Shown: positions 1 through 11,829, counted from the first letter of the stretch. The stretch: 64,000 nucleotides of DNA from Carposina sasakii (GCA_014607495.2 CP053153.1:806001-870000); one strand, 5' to 3'. Notes: generated from the letters alone by a model not told the origin. Numbers and translations: made by a program.

Positions 1-224
1 AAAATATGACCTCTATGATAATATGTAGGTATGTTAAATAGAATATAAAAAGACTTAAATTCTAAACTAGTCTACTTCACCTTATTCACTAAATAAATAC
101 GATATTTACTTTTTTATTTATTAGTAAAAAGCACAGACACTTTATTTGGATAACCAAATACACGTTTGCCAAGTTATATTCTAAACAGTCATAAAAATAT
201 AAGGAAAACAATATCAATCATGTT

Positions 225-355
225 TATTTTTCCGGATTAGAATTTTTCAAAATCTCAGAATTTTCATACAATCTTGAAAAATCATGTGATTTACAAATTT
301 TGTGGATAGACTTAGTGGGCTATCGCTTTTTTATTACCCTCTTTGTTACACCCTG
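225..355. mobile_element. Half copy of TA-flanked MITE (CCCTGTATA family)
   Basis: The sequence resembles the right half of the 260-bp MITE seen complete at 18,190-18,449 and 40,326-40,585. It shares the stretch on a Cys-less, non-coding inner arm and the terminal GTTACACCCTGTATA. The left half is missing. It encodes nothing. Confidence 0.6.
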
Positions 356-359
356 TATA

Positions 360-1100
360 TAATATAACTTAATGTAATCTTTATAACAATGAAATATCCA
401 ATAACACCGTAGATATCACCTTCATAGACAATTTATGTGTGATCGATAGCTCTGAAGAACAATCGTGAATTTCTTAAGAAATATCACAATAGATTTTATT
501 ATATGACGACATCGTTATATCGCACATGACAACTTGTACAGTCATAACTAAAAAAATGACCGAATTGACTTAAGATTAGTACCTACGGATCAAGTAATTT
601 TTTATCAAGTAAGTTTTTACTATTTAAATGATAAAAGCATTCCCTAAATAACATTTTCTTCTTTTGAATGAACTTTACACTAACTTACAATCAGTTTTTG
701 CAAATAATTCAAATTGCAATTTATTTTTAAATTTAATAGAGGATTTTAATAGGAATAGTCGCACATAGACATGCGTGGGCGGCCATTGTCAATTAAAAAA
801 TACCTATAAATAAGGTAAAACATTAATCAAACTAGCTAAACTCACTCGGGAAAGTTAATTAGTTTTACAAATAGATAAGCGAGAAAGCAGGTAAATATTA
901 CGTTCCTATTACGGGAGTTGCATAATAAACGAAAGCTGCAGTTTTCCAACGCGACGATATGGGCGGAAAATATCTATCTACGTGACGACAACTTGCTCCA
1001 TTAATTCTGGGACCTTTTGTTTTATAAGCGGCTTGCGTAATTTTGCGACGATGCTGTTTGCCACCTAATGTGATTTAACCTTTATTTGACACCTGATTTT
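360..1100. other. AT-rich sequence with no recognised feature
   Basis: I see no coding region, RNA gene or repeat that recurs in this window between the MITE remnant and the repeat at 1.1 kb. Confidence 0.5.
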
Positions 1101-1104
1101 ACCC

Positions 1105-1310
1105 TTTCCTGTGCTAATGCGGGGCTTTTCTAGAATACATCAGATGCGTGTCCTTCCGTGCATGACGTAAGAGTCGACTAAGGAACTCGGGCATTCTCTC
1201 AGGCGATAAGCTAGCAACTTGTCACTGATCATTTACATCTGTCGCCGCTTTGATATCCTTTATGATCCTGCAGTACTGACTACGTGTGTATGATGTTATA
1301 AAAATCCAAA
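1105..1310 (+). repeat. High-copy interspersed repeat (GGCGATAAGCTAGCAAC family)
   Basis: A roughly 200-bp repeat with the motif order ATACATCAGATG, GTCGACTAAGGAACTCGGG, GGCGATAAGCTAGCAACTTG, ATTTACATCTG and a run ending near TGATCCTGCAGT. Similar stretches lie near 6.8, 11.8, 21.6, 23.2, 24.5, 34.4, 36.0, 37.3, 40.0, 47.3, 60.9 and 62.4 kb in both orientations. No coding capacity is visible. The class (LINE fragment, SINE or other) is not clear. Confidence 0.6.
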
Positions 1311-1463
1311 CATATAGATCAATATGCGAGAAGGATTTTAGGACAAAAACATTGAGCAATTCGGCTTAGGCATTGATCAAATTAATGAAGCATATAGCAT
1401 TGGCATCGTTACTAATTTGACACAAAACCTACACCATGGATTCATCGGTCGGTACTATACAGC

Positions 1464-1730
1464 CATAGAGGAATAAGATGTAGACATAGAGTGCTAATGT
1501 CATACTAACAGTTTCTATGCACCATTAGACTTTTCGGTGCCTCACAATTCCAGTCCTTGCATTGATTGCATTACATCGTTACAATAATTAGTAATGTACT
1601 ATATTACTATAATTAACCTAATACAATCTAAGTGTCAAGGACTGGAATTGTGAGGCACCGAAAAGTCTAATGGTGCATCGAAACAGTTATAGTATGACAT
1701 TAACACTCTATGACATCTTATTCCTCTATG
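1464..1730. mobile_element. Foldback MITE, CATAGAGG family, copy 1
   Basis: A 267-bp element with long inverted arms: it starts CATAGAGGAATAAGATG and ends with the complement CATCTTATTCCTCTATG. The inner arms hold GGTGCCTCACAATTCCAGTC and its complement. It is flanked by perfect 7-bp direct repeats ATACAGC at 1,457-1,463 and 1,731-1,737. It has no ORF, so a transposase supplied in trans must have moved it. Confidence 0.85.
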
Positions 1731-1739
1731 ATACAGCCA

Positions 1740-2228
1740 AATCACAATAGTATGAGTATCCGTTCTATAAAGGAAGTATAAACCCCCTATTATAGCACTG
1801 GCATACCATCACAGAATTATTACGTGAGAACCGGTAACGTACTCACTCGGGCCCACTTTACGATCATATTGCATGCCATTCAAAGCACTACTTAAAGGGA
1901 ATTATGTTCTACTTTCACTTGCAAACAGGGTTGGCAGAATTTGTGGGTTTTAAAGGACCCTGGATTTCTGTTTGTTGTAGTAGTTATATTTAAAGTTAAT
2001 ATCGATATTTGAATTCTTAGTGGATTCATCTCGGCCCTTTGGGGATTTTAGGGCTTTCATATTCAGGTTTAGTATTCTTCTTAGCATATTTTTAACTAAA
2101 AATATTGATGAGGTTATTTCACAAAAACCAAATTATTAAACCAAGATAAAGAATCGGTGACGAAGATATAACAAGCAAGCAAACAAGCACTCAAATTTGC
2201 ATTGTTGTTTACTATGCTATACCCACCT
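1740..2228. other. No recognised feature
   Basis: AT-rich sequence with no recurring repeat or coding region that I can support. Confidence 0.4.
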
Positions 2229-2231
2229 ATA

Positions 2232-2614
2232 TACAGGTGTTTTTTCGTTGTCACCCTTAACGGAGGGTATACGTACTCTATACATCGAATAAAGTAAGTT
2301 TATGCCGAAAAAATGCTGGGAAACGATGTGAATTTTTTTGATAATTTTTTTTTAAATTACTTGATCGGGCGAAATTTATAGTGTCCAGTGTTTATGCTAG
2401 TTTTTTTATTGACATATATTAATTATGTCTGGTGAAAAAATGTTGCTACACGCGTCAATTTGCATTTATGCAGAAAAACGCAGACTATTTACTCAACTTT
2501 AGACCCTAATATTTTGAAAACCCGACACTTTCCAGCTTCCATGGAGAAAAATGATCGTAATGCTGAGGAGATTCCGTAGTTTTCGGGAACGTTGACGACC
2601 AAAAATCATCCTGT
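2232..2614. mobile_element. MITE-like element with imperfect terminal inverted repeats
   Basis: The left end reads TATACAGGTGTTTTTTCGTT. The right end, read on the other strand, is TATGTACAGGATGATTTTTG. The stretch with GTACTCTATACATCGAATAA and ATGCTGGGAAACGAT recurs on the minus strand at 49,250-49,345. It encodes nothing. Confidence 0.5.
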
Positions 2615-2636
2615 ACATATATAAACGTTATGGTAA

Positions 2637-2775
2637 CTACTGTGGTCACCAACCCGCCTGCCCAGCGTGGTGACTATGGGCAAATACCCCCCAGGCAGTC
2701 TTGTGGTGTGCCCTGGGGGAGGCCTACGTCCAGCAGTGGACTGCAGTAGGCTGATGATGATGACGATGATGGTAG
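2637..2775 (+). repeat. LINE 3' end with GAT microsatellite tail
   Basis: The sequence runs from GTGGTCACCAACCCGCCTG through GGAGGCCTACGTCCAGCAGT to GTAGGCTGATGATGATGACG. The same tail ends the RTE element at 16.8 kb, and 5'-truncated LINE insertions commonly have this form. Confidence 0.75.
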
Positions 2776-2996
2776 CTACTATTACTACTATTCCATATAA
2801 TAGAAAAGAGACAGCCCTGGATTGAAGTTTTACAGAAATACATGAGTTATGGTGCGCATACGTTTTTAACGTTTTATGGGAAAATTGTTCGTGCTATAAA
2901 ATGCGGCAATTCATTGTTAGATGTTAAGTTACATTTTAAAAGAAATATTGAAGGCTACGTTTGTTACTATCATGCATAGGTACCAATAAATATTGT

Positions 2997-3262
2997 CATA
3001 GAGGAATAAGATAGAGCGATAATGTCATACTAACTGTTTCGATGTACCATTAGACTTTTCGGTACTTCACAATTCCAGTCCTTGACACTTAGATTATATT
3101 AGTGTAATGTATAGTAATGTACTACATTAATAATGTATTGTAAAGTATAGTAATGCAATCTAAGTGTCAAGAATTGGAATTGAGAGGCACCGAAATGTTA
3201 ATGGTGCATCGAAACTGTTAGTATGACATTAGCACTCTATGTCTACATCTTATTCCTCTATG
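2997..3262. mobile_element. Foldback MITE, CATAGAGG family, copy 2
   Basis: A 266-bp copy with the same ends as the element at 1,464 and perfect 7-bp direct repeats ATATTGT at 2,990-2,996 and 3,263-3,269. A second, different 7-bp duplication confirms the element boundaries. Confidence 0.85.
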
Positions 3263-3269
3263 ATATTGT

Positions 3270-3715
3270 GTACTTGGGCTGTATTCTCCAAATCGGATAG
3301 GCAGAACTGCAAGATAACCAAGCGGATACTGGAGCCACGTTAAACTGATTCATCAAAAAGTTAATTGGTCAACTATATCGTTGGATAAAAATATCTGCCA
3401 CTAAGGATCAATCTACAATGTAAAAAGCACCGAGTGAATGTAGGTAATGCAGATAGACATTTTGATGAATCTTTGTTCACCTTTTATTGTGTACACCTAC
3501 AACTACTGCAAATTGGCTTTTCAACATTTAATTTCATAATGCAGATGAAACGATAAAACCATATGGTTATTTCCTTACATAACGAGTAACATCACAAGCT
3601 TTGTAATAATATCTGCCCATCAGATGAGATCTAAGATGAATCGGCCTAAAAAGTAATATTACGTAAGGGGGATATCACTTAAATGTAATCGGTGGTTTAC
3701 GATCAGATGTACAAG
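3270..3715. other. No recognised feature
   Basis: No coding region or recurring repeat seen. Confidence 0.4.
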
Positions 3716-3718
3716 CAT

Positions 3719-4050
3719 TTACTGCCATAAACTGAGGGAGCCACCTATTATATTACATTCATATTCTTGTGCTTTGAAACTGTCTTTAAAATTAGTTCCA
3801 TTGTCAGACACCGTTATGTTTATTGCTGTAGAGTTGCATATAGTCCGTTTCATAGAATAATTCCTATGCCTGATTTCGGTACTTACATTTTTGTATGCAG
3901 TGATATAGGAAATGTGGTCATACACATAGTAACTAGCGCCATCATCCAGCGGTACTATACGGTTAAACGCATAATACCGATGTCGTAACATAGGGTGCCC
4001 TATAAGTGATGTACTGAGCGCCGCAATAACTACTACGTGACAGGCCATCT
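3719..4050 (-). repeat. Interspersed repeat shared with 14.6 and 26.9 kb
   Basis: The complement of about 3,840-3,950 matches 14,599-14,690 and the allelic copy near 26,870-26,965: GATGGCGCTAGTTACTATGTG, then TGCATACAAAAA, then ATGAAACGGACT. A 109-codon open frame spans it on the minus strand, but it has no recognised domain and I do not treat it as a gene. Confidence 0.5.
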
Positions 4051-4051
4051 G

Positions 4052-6540
4052 TGGAACGGCTGTTACAAAATACGAGGTGACAGGACGTGGAGACGCGTGC
4101 CTTGTTAGTTGACGACCAGTTTGGTCATGTGCCTGGTATTCTAGGTTTGTTAGCGATAGCTCCTGAATTAGGTGACTGGAAATATTTCTAAAAGATTATA
4201 CTTCAAATATTCATTCTGCTTTGAAATATCGGCCGAGAAAGAGAGGGTATCTGAAAAGGTATACTTAAAACTAATAGCAATGGAATATACATCACAAAGC
4301 AGTGAAAAAACTGAGGCTGGAAGGATTTTTTCTCGACTACAGATTGATATAATAATTTGCAATATTCTCAGTCAAAAGGACTTTTATTATTTCCGGCCGT
4401 GATATATTTGTGTGCCTCGACAAAAGCAAAGCCGGAACTCTTTCAAGAGGGCACTACTGTATAATATTGTGACAAGAGTTTAAAAATCCTGATATAGGGC
4501 AGTGCGCAATACATTCTTATCGATATTTCAATCGATACTGTAAGTCACAATATTGTTCCTCACAACCGATTGCTCCAGTTTCGGGGACAATCATAACAAA
4601 ATAAACAATAGTTTTCGTACAATTAGTACAGATTAAAGATTAACTCAAAACCTTGTTACCGTCTAATTTTATTTTAAATGTCTTTGTTTTAAATAATTGC
4701 TTTTATTAAGATAACAAATTATCGTAATTCGTTGCTTAAGGCATTTCGTAGCTCGTGGCTATAATATTGGCCATCGATTAATTATATTTGATAAAATCTT
4801 TTCTATTTCAGTAGTTTTAATAACAATAAATAGATATATTAGGAAATCCTTTAAAGATTAAACTGATAACAGGCCAAACATTAAAAAACACTGTAGAAGG
4901 ACATAATTCTCATATTATTTCGGTAACAGATATAATATTATCGATCAGATAAATTATAATTAAATATTATCTATAATTCACATTTTTGTAATGTTTTGTA
5001 CCAATATCATTAAACTTTTTAATCTGTCCAAAGAATTACAAAATTATAGTACTGACTGGTACTTCCAAGTGGGATTTTCTCACTAGTCAAGGTTCTCTTA
5101 AACAAAAGATCTAACTACCTTTGAATGCTAACCACCTATGTACCTGTATTGTAACTACATGATATTGCACGTTATCTGAGAAAAATTTAATCACATACAT
5201 ACTCTTTGTGAGTATAAATATAATAGGTACTATAATGGCATGCCTAAATGCAGAATCATCAATGACCGCAGGGCGCGGCGAATCAATGAGAGCATACGCC
5301 GTAACTAATCGATTATGTACTCGATTGCTCGATCGATGCGATTGAATCGATTCAGTGAGTATCGATATCCCACGCCACTGAGCTCCGCCCTTTACTGACC
5401 TGTACGCGCGAGTACATACTTATGCAATATGCTGATTATCTGAAGTATATCTGCAATACACCTACTTGTGAGTTATAGATTTGGATGTGAGATTATAAAG
5501 ATTAATATGTATATCTGTTGAGTTGACCCAATGGCCTGGTATATCATGATGATAACACTAAACTGGAATAGAAAAAGAAACTAAGAAGTAGCAAATTGTT
5601 CTGTAGAGTTTCTCTATAGTTTGAAGCCATTTACTTTATTGGTTCAGGTAACACATTATCATAATCAACTAACTGCCTTTATTTCGGAGTATTTTTATAT
5701 TTCAAAAACTCATGTCGCTATAGAATTAGCATTTGTTTAATGATCGGCATTTCAATGGCTCAGTGATAATTTCACGATATTTAAATCCCTAAGTAGGTAC
5801 ATAAAATTAATTTATCTGTTTAAGGTTACAGGCAGTGACGAGGTTACAGGTCCAATTTAACAGTTTAACTAGAAGATTAATTCGGTTGAATAACAAAATG
5901 CTTAGACAGTAGACAGATAGAAGATAAAGTAAAGGAGATACCCCACTGTGCTAAATGTTACTGTATCTCCTTTGTGATGCTGTAGTTTTGTCAATCCCTA
6001 TTAAGAGAACAAATCCATAAGTTAAAGTTGATAAATAAATATTCACACACGTCATAGCACATTAAGTTAGTCCCACATTAAGATCTCTAAAGTCTTGTTT
6101 AAGTAAAGGAAAAATTTACAAATAAGGTGCAGCGGGCTAAAAGTAAAGCTACCTCGATTTACTCGAAGTTTCCAGCCCTTCTCTGCAAAGGTTATCCGTG
6201 CGCTGTAACCATGCCAATGTCATCCGCACTATAGACTATAGATAGTCCAGTGGCCGTTGATACTGGCGCTAGTTCCCATGTAATTTTAACACGATTACTT
6301 GCACTTTTATTTAGTTCCGTGTAAAATCTGTAGCCTTCTTAAGACGAGACAACTGGGATACGTAACCTGCTGTGTAAATGTAACTACAACGTCTACATTT
6401 GATCGCTTAAACTAGACTCTGTCGCCTTAGATATAAAGTTTAGCTATTTTATCAATTATTTTTGTTGTCATAATATTCCATTCTACACAAAATGAGTGTG
6501 CGTAGTAAAATCACAACCGCTATATCGCAGTTTTCATATT
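4052..6540. other. Unique AT-rich DNA with TATCGATA clusters
   Basis: No coding region is recognised. TATCGATA octamers occur near 4,520 and 5,360. The stretch 5,265-5,375 is unusually rich in ATCGAT. TATCGATA is the core site bound by DREF in Drosophila, but no promoter function can be shown here. Confidence 0.35.
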
Positions 6541-6546
6541 ATTATA

Positions 6547-6618
6547 GGGGCACAATTAAAAAAATATTATTGTTGGGAAAACGCGTTTAAAGATGTAGAC
6601 GTGATGATTTTGTGCCCC
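6547..6618. mobile_element. Short TA-flanked inverted-repeat element
   Basis: A 72-bp unit starting GGGGCACAA and ending TTGTGCCCC, bordered on both sides by TA. This matches a very short Tc1/mariner-type MITE. A third GGGGCAC motif lies just outside, at about 6,649. Confidence 0.5.
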
Positions 6619-6719
6619 TATTTATTATGAAAACTCAAATATTGAGAGGGGCACCTATAGTAGGAAAGCTGCGATACTAACTGTTGTACATAAGTTGTAA
6701 ACTAAGCATAAAATGATAC

Positions 6720-6905
6720 CCACACATATACGAATAGGTACAGTATACACACGGCTGTGTTCACAAAATAGGGTAGCCAAAACTGCAGGACCACAAATAT
6801 CATAAAGACACGTTTGACATAGCGGGCCAGATGTAAAAGATAAACAAGCCGCCTTAGAATAATGATTCTTCGCTCAGCTCTGTAGAAGTACTCAGCTTAA
6901 TCATA
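6720..6905 (-). repeat. High-copy interspersed repeat (GGCGATAAGCTAGCAAC family), diverged
   Basis: It begins TATACACACGGCTGTGTTC and continues through AACTGCAGGACCACAAATA. This is the reverse orientation of the repeat family seen at 1.1 kb. It is degraded at its far end. Confidence 0.5.
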
Positions 6906-6909
6906 AATT

Positions 6910-8100
6910 CAGCCACAAATAGTCTGCCGTACACGTCAGACACGAGCTCGAACCTCCACAGTCTAGTTGTCAACAATGTGCCAAGATGACTACTGTCAGT
7001 TTTATTAAATTTTAATCATATTTCGTAGTAAAATTTCTATTTGCACAGTGAAATTGTATAAAAAATATACTACAATGCATAAAAAAGAGACTAGAGATCA
7101 CATACCATCAGTAAGTATCTCATAATTAAGAAATTTCAAGATAAAATTATAATGAATAATAAACGACATTCAGTATTGCCGCCGATACAAAAATAGTTCC
7201 CCGTGGTGCAGATTTTGTAATATGTGAATTTGTTATTATTATAGAGATAAAATAGTGCCAAAGGATAATGGGCAAAAATGTATGAGTAACGATCAGTAAC
7301 GATCAGACCTATATCGTTGGAAAACTCTTTTTGTGACTATCAATTGTTACTATAAGGGTGATGCTCAAAGCGTTGAAAAAAGTTAAAGTTAAAGAAATCT
7401 AAAAAACTAGCATAAAAAAATGATTAATGATTTTACCTAAAAGGCAAGTTTTTGTGAATTCATAGTCACAAAAAGCGCTTTTCAAAGATATACGTCTGGT
7501 TCTTATTGGTCAGTGGGGATATTTTGCCCATCCTCCTTTTATCCAAATTAGTTAGTTTTTGCATAAACAAATAACTGAGTAACAAACATCCAAAATTTAT
7601 TTGCTTGGTGCAGATTTCCTGCTCATCCAGTTATTTTTGATCGTTGGACTCCTGTAGTACAAATTAGTCGAGAAGAAAGTTGGTGGAAATCAGAAAAACG
7701 AAGTTATGGGATCTAATCTCGACGAGGATGCATTTTTTAATAGTTAATGTTTATGATATAATTAAAAAAAGTAATATTAATTATTATTACATTGTCAGTA
7801 AAGTAAGATACTCTTTCGTTAATTGCCTTCCATCCATCTTTTCGAAATGACCAAGCCATCGAAGCGTACCTTTCTCTATCCTTGTCACTACGAGTACGTC
7901 TTCTTTCACACCCCAATTCTCTTAATATCGTAATCAATTTTAATTTATTACAAAATTTTAGTTGCTTTTCTTCATTCGGGTAACCCCTTCACGCATATTA
8001 GCATCTTTGCAAATTGTCATTGATGATTGTCATGTCAGTTATGTCATCAATCATGATAAAATTGCCGCATTCACGGAGCTATTGTTTATTGATAGTACTC
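6910..8100. other. No recognised feature
   Basis: AT-rich DNA. I see no supported coding region or window-level repeat. The 66-codon open frame at 7,737-7,937 has no recognisable content. Confidence 0.4.
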
Positions 8101-8711
8101 CATCTAGTCAGAGCGGAGCGAAGACCAATCATTAATCTAAGCAAGCCGCTGATTTGACCTTATGAGCTGATGTATTCTAGTGAATTCTATTATACAAAAA
8201 AAAACTATATTTGGCTTGTAGTTTATCTTCAAATATTATATTTCGTTCAGTTCTCGTGATATTTATAGAATTAGTAGCCAAATCGGCTGAATAATCAAAT
8301 CAACCATTATTTATTTTCATCTATGAAGATATAACAACATCAATAAAGGTAGTGACAGGATACCTTCTGTCAGTAATTAATTAATTTAATGCAAGCAATA
8401 TTTTGAATTTTTATCGGTGTTATAATAGATAAGTTAAGAATTCAACAAATTATAGATGTAGAAGACATTTCGAAGTTTACCTTACTTTTAAGAGATATAT
8501 TAACTTCGGATTTTATAAATGGAGAGAAGACAAAGAATGTACATCCAAAATATACTAAAAGTAGTATGTATGTATCATATAAAATCATAGTTTTAAACAA
8601 GAATCCATGACACAAACACAAAGTCCAAACACAAAAGGAAGAAACTAAACAACATAAAACTTTATCTCCAAATAATAGCAGAGACTCATCAAGTCCTATA
8701 ATAACGCGCTT

Positions 8712-8885
8712 CTTTGATCGTAAAGACGTTGCAGTAACATGTGTTACAGCTACTGTTGTTGCGACTGCGGTGATTGTTGCAACACTTGTATTAAATGGTT
8801 GTGTTGCTTTGCGGCGTGCAACATGATTTTGGACATATTAGGGATGGAGACTTGTTGTGTAGCTACCGATATTTTCGAATAACAC
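8712..8885 (-). pseudogene. Broken copy of Gln/His-rich exon-like segment
   Basis: Read on the minus strand, this resembles the segment at 9,526-9,703 (shared IPNMSKIMLHAAKQHNHL) but two in-frame stop codons fall in the Gln-rich stretch. The 3' edge reads CAAAGAAGC where the better copy has a splice-donor-like AAG/GTAGGG. I infer it is the decayed partner in a local duplication. No function is known. Confidence 0.4.
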
Positions 8886-9525
8886 AAAAACCACAAAAGG
8901 CCACTGAGATTGGCACTAGTTTTCATGTAACTTGTACACTTTGATTTAGTTTAATAAAAACTTATGCTTGTGTTACATTACTTAAATTCGGCTGAATGGT
9001 CAAAATCAACTATTATTTTCGTCTATGATGATGGCATCAATCAATGGTGATCAAAGAATATACTTACTCTCTATGGTGATAGAACTCCTGTCAGATAAAA
9101 TGACATTATCATCGTAAAAATATGAAATGAACATTTTATAATTTTTATCAGTATAGTATACCTACCAATAAGTTACCAAAGTATTTTACAAATTGTATGA
9201 AGAGGAAGCATTTTCGTTCACCTAACTTTTGATAAATACTAAAACCTTGCACATAAGTGGAGAGAAGGTTAACTAACCTAATGACTTAGAATAATGATTC
9301 GCTCCGCGCGAAGACCAATTTATTAATCTAAGCCTAATGACCTAAATTTGCTGAAAGTTTTATGTAATCTTAATACTAAATCATGTTTAAAAAAAGAATC
9401 CATGACAACAAGAAGAAACAACGAAAGGAGAAGTAATAAAATAAAATCATAGACTGAGCCTTGATCTGAGACTGAGCCACAAAATTTTCTTTTCCAAATC
9501 AAAAACATACAAATTAAAGCCCTAC

Positions 9526-9703
9526 CTTGATCGCAAAGACGTTGCAGTAACATGTGTTGTTGCTGTAGCGGTTGCGGTGATTGTTGCAACACTTGCATTA
9601 GATGGTTGTGTTGCTTTGCGGCGTGCAACATGATTTTGGACATGTTAGGTATGGAGACGTGTTGTGAAGCTACCGATATTTTTGAATAAGAGTCCTTGAT
9701 CAC
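9526..9703 (-). CDS. Possible Gln/His-rich exon of an unrecognised gene
   Basis: An open minus-strand frame starts with an ATG at 9,703 and continues without a stop to a good 5' splice-donor match, AAG/GTAGGG, at 9,526/9,525. About 59 codons are covered. The product is rich in Gln, His and Met, with the motifs SKIMLHAAKQHNHL and QQQHMLLQRL, and has no domain I recognise. A diverged copy 813 bp away keeps most of the amino acids but has stops and has lost the donor. A more distant similarity (KQHAHFRHML, then QQQQ) lies on the minus strand at about 11,195-11,330. It could be a short exon of a host gene extending beyond the window, or a repeat fragment that happens to be open. Splicing evidence is lacking, so this is tentative. 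Confidence 0.3.
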
Positions 9704-9719
9704 TCTTGCATAGTATGTT

Positions 9720-10295
9720 AGTTTATATAGTTTGTGGAGACGGTCAGTGATTGTAGTGTTTTGATATTTCGAGTAATGTTGAGCAGAATTAAAGGATGCC
9801 TTAAACTAATGGTTTTCATTAACAATTTCATTGCAGTGTGATATATATAATTGATGATAAGATTGCATGTATAATTTATTTCACGCAGGTAGATAAAATT
9901 AACTCTGAAAGCCTCCATTCGTAGTTTCTAGTATATGTAAAATGGCATGGCACATAGCATGATATAGGCACACCTAAGTTTGTATATTTGTTGTACAGAC
10001 TACGATAATACTCTCCTGCTTGTGGCATGGATATGGCGTGGCTACGGTGGACTACACTGTGAGCTTCTCCGAAACTCTGGCTATATCCTCATAATTAAAG
10101 TAATTAAAGAATCTCTGCTCAGAATAAAACTTAAGGCCTCTTACCCATCTGTTACCATAAGGTTACCATAGTGTATGGCTAAGCGTGGCTGCTGAGGTGG
10201 CTGTATAAAGCTTAGACATAGATATAAGACTTTTCTTTATGGTATAATTATTATTTATTTATTTATTATTCTTTAAATATTCTAGAACTTAAAAG
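9720..10295. other. No recognised feature
   Basis: AT-rich DNA with short open frames only. No repeat that recurs in the window was seen. Confidence 0.4.
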
Positions 10296-10307
10296 TTGTA
10301 TCCGTTT

Positions 10308-10425
10308 TCATTCATCATCATCATCATCCATCATAAATTCAGAAATCATTTACTAAAGACAATGGCTGTATGGGCTTAGTTCTCCTTGCCTTTCCTTCAG
10401 GATAAACTAATTTAAAAAAAAATTA
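10308..10425 (-). repeat. LINE-type 3' tail, copy 1
   Basis: The plus strand reads CATCATCATCATCATCC, then ATCATTTACTAAAGACAATG, GGCTGTATGGGCTTAGTTC and CTTGCCTTTCCTTC. A second copy follows at 10,785. The trinucleotide run at one edge suggests a LINE 3' end on the minus strand. Confidence 0.5.
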
Positions 10426-10784
10426 GTTGTATTTTGTCATGTATTTAGCTAAATCTGAGGCTAAATCTAACACTATTGAAAGAAAAGCCGATTCGGCGGG
10501 AAAAGCTGGAAGGGTGCAGGTGTAATTTTCTTGTGGAAATCAAAAATTATTTGTAAATGGCTTGCATGTGTCCGTAAAGTGATGTTTTCTGGTAGATAAG
10601 TTATATTTTGATTACTTGTGATGTGAATCTAGTGCGTGTGCATGTTTTTATATGCAGGTAAGCGGAATAAAACTTTAGCCGGATTACGATCTCTTCATGG
10701 GCGCATGTAAGTTGTTTCTGCAATAATTTTTCATTTTGACTAACCTTACACTTGTTCTTGAGGATTTTCCCGACGTTTACATTC
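10426..10784. other. Spacer between two copies of the same tail repeat
   Basis: It holds the partial motif GAAAGAAAAGCCG, which recurs after the second tail copy at about 10,897. No coding region is recognised. Confidence 0.35.
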
Positions 10785-10905
10785 ATCATCATCATTATCA
10801 TCCATCATATGTCAAAAATCATTTACTAAAGACAATGGCTGTATGGGCTTAGTTCCCCTTGCCTTTCCTTCGGGATAAACTTAAAAAAAAAAATGAAAGA
10901 AAAGC
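10785..10905 (-). repeat. LINE-type 3' tail, copy 2
   Basis: Nearly the same 110 bp as at 10,308, including ATCATTTACTAAAGACAATG, again bordered by an ATC-rich run. Two tails about 475 bp apart in one orientation suggest repeated insertion or a small tandem duplication. Confidence 0.5.
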
Positions 10906-11169
10906 CGTATGAAAAGCTATATAGATTAAATATTTACGTCACTGAAAAAGATAAACAAATCAAGGAACAAATCACAATTTTATACCTTCTTATTTAATAG
11001 ATTTAAGTAGGTATAATTTCTAAACTTCTATTAGTATACACAAATGCAATAATTAGCAAAAGAAACGATAAAAAACTTACGCACAAAATGTATGGATGGA
11101 GATAGTATTATTCTACCAACTAACCTAACAACCAATCCCGATTTCTCTTCAATGAAGACATCCAAATTG

Positions 11170-11335
11170 TCATTGTAGAGAGGTGATGAAACGTGATAAT
11201 GTGCTGTTGCTGTCCCACATGCTGCTGCCGCTGCTGCTGCTGTGATTGTGATTGTACCAACATGTGTCTAAAGTGTGCATGTTGTTTAACTTTGTGGGCT
11301 TTAGTTGCTGAATTGTGCGGGTTGAATCTTTTCTC
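11170..11335 (-). other. CAG-rich segment resembling the 9.5-kb exon
   Basis: On the minus strand one frame encodes a His/Gln-rich run (KQHAHFRHML, then four Gln, then RQQHVGQQQHI). Spacing of the KQH and QQQ blocks resembles the 9,526-9,703 segment. A different frame is also open, so the coding status is uncertain and the low-complexity CAG content weakens the comparison. Confidence 0.25.
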
Positions 11336-11739
11336 CAGTAGTGAAGAAAATGAAGAATGACTTCATCACTAAGCAAGAATTTTACCACTGTACAGGGCGT
11401 ATAAACTAAAGACTACATTATATTCCTCACAAAAGTTTGTTGTGATGAATTTGTGGTTTAGTCATCATGATGAAACGGATAATATTCAAATATACGCATT
11501 ACGAATCAACAATACTGCTTAAGATGTACAATAATTTTGAAAATAAATATATATTTTTTTCAATTTTATTTCTTTTGATCCAACACACGATTCTATATGA
11601 ATCTTGCTTAACCAGTTATACCGAAAGAACATAAACCTAGAGACTGTACTTCCAGTGGTAATTTCATTATTGACTATGGGTCCTGATAAATCTCGTACCT
11701 ATCTAGCTGTACTTATATCTTATGGAACATGATATAATA

Positions 11740-11800
11740 ATACAGGAAGTAGGTAAGTGACAGCCACGCAGACCATGATTCTGAAGGAAAAAACCCTTGA
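11740..11800. repeat. Fragment of the 61.3-kb TIR element
   Basis: The sequence GTGACAGCCACGCAGACCAT followed by GATTCTGA matches, on the complementary strand, the right end of the element at 61,290-61,805. Confidence 0.4.
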
Positions 11801-11829
11801 ACATTTTTTGATTTGATGAAAGTGTGGTG

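Larger units (their letters stand above)
8280..9720. repeat. Diverged tandem duplication, unit about 0.8 kb
   Basis: Two units resemble each other with an offset of about 813 bp. Unit 1 holds a ATCGGCTGAATAATCAAATC stretch, then the exon-like segment at 8,715-8,885. Unit 2 holds ATTCGGCTGAATGGTCAAAA near 8,990 and the matching exon-like segment at 9,526-9,703. Short related blocks (GCGAAGACCAAT followed by TTAATCTAAGC) flank both units near 8,120 and 9,310. Confidence 0.6.

Noticed and set aside
3719..4048. 109-residue minus-strand protein
   Set aside because: Part of it matches a dispersed repeat at 14.6 and 26.9 kb, and no domain is visible.
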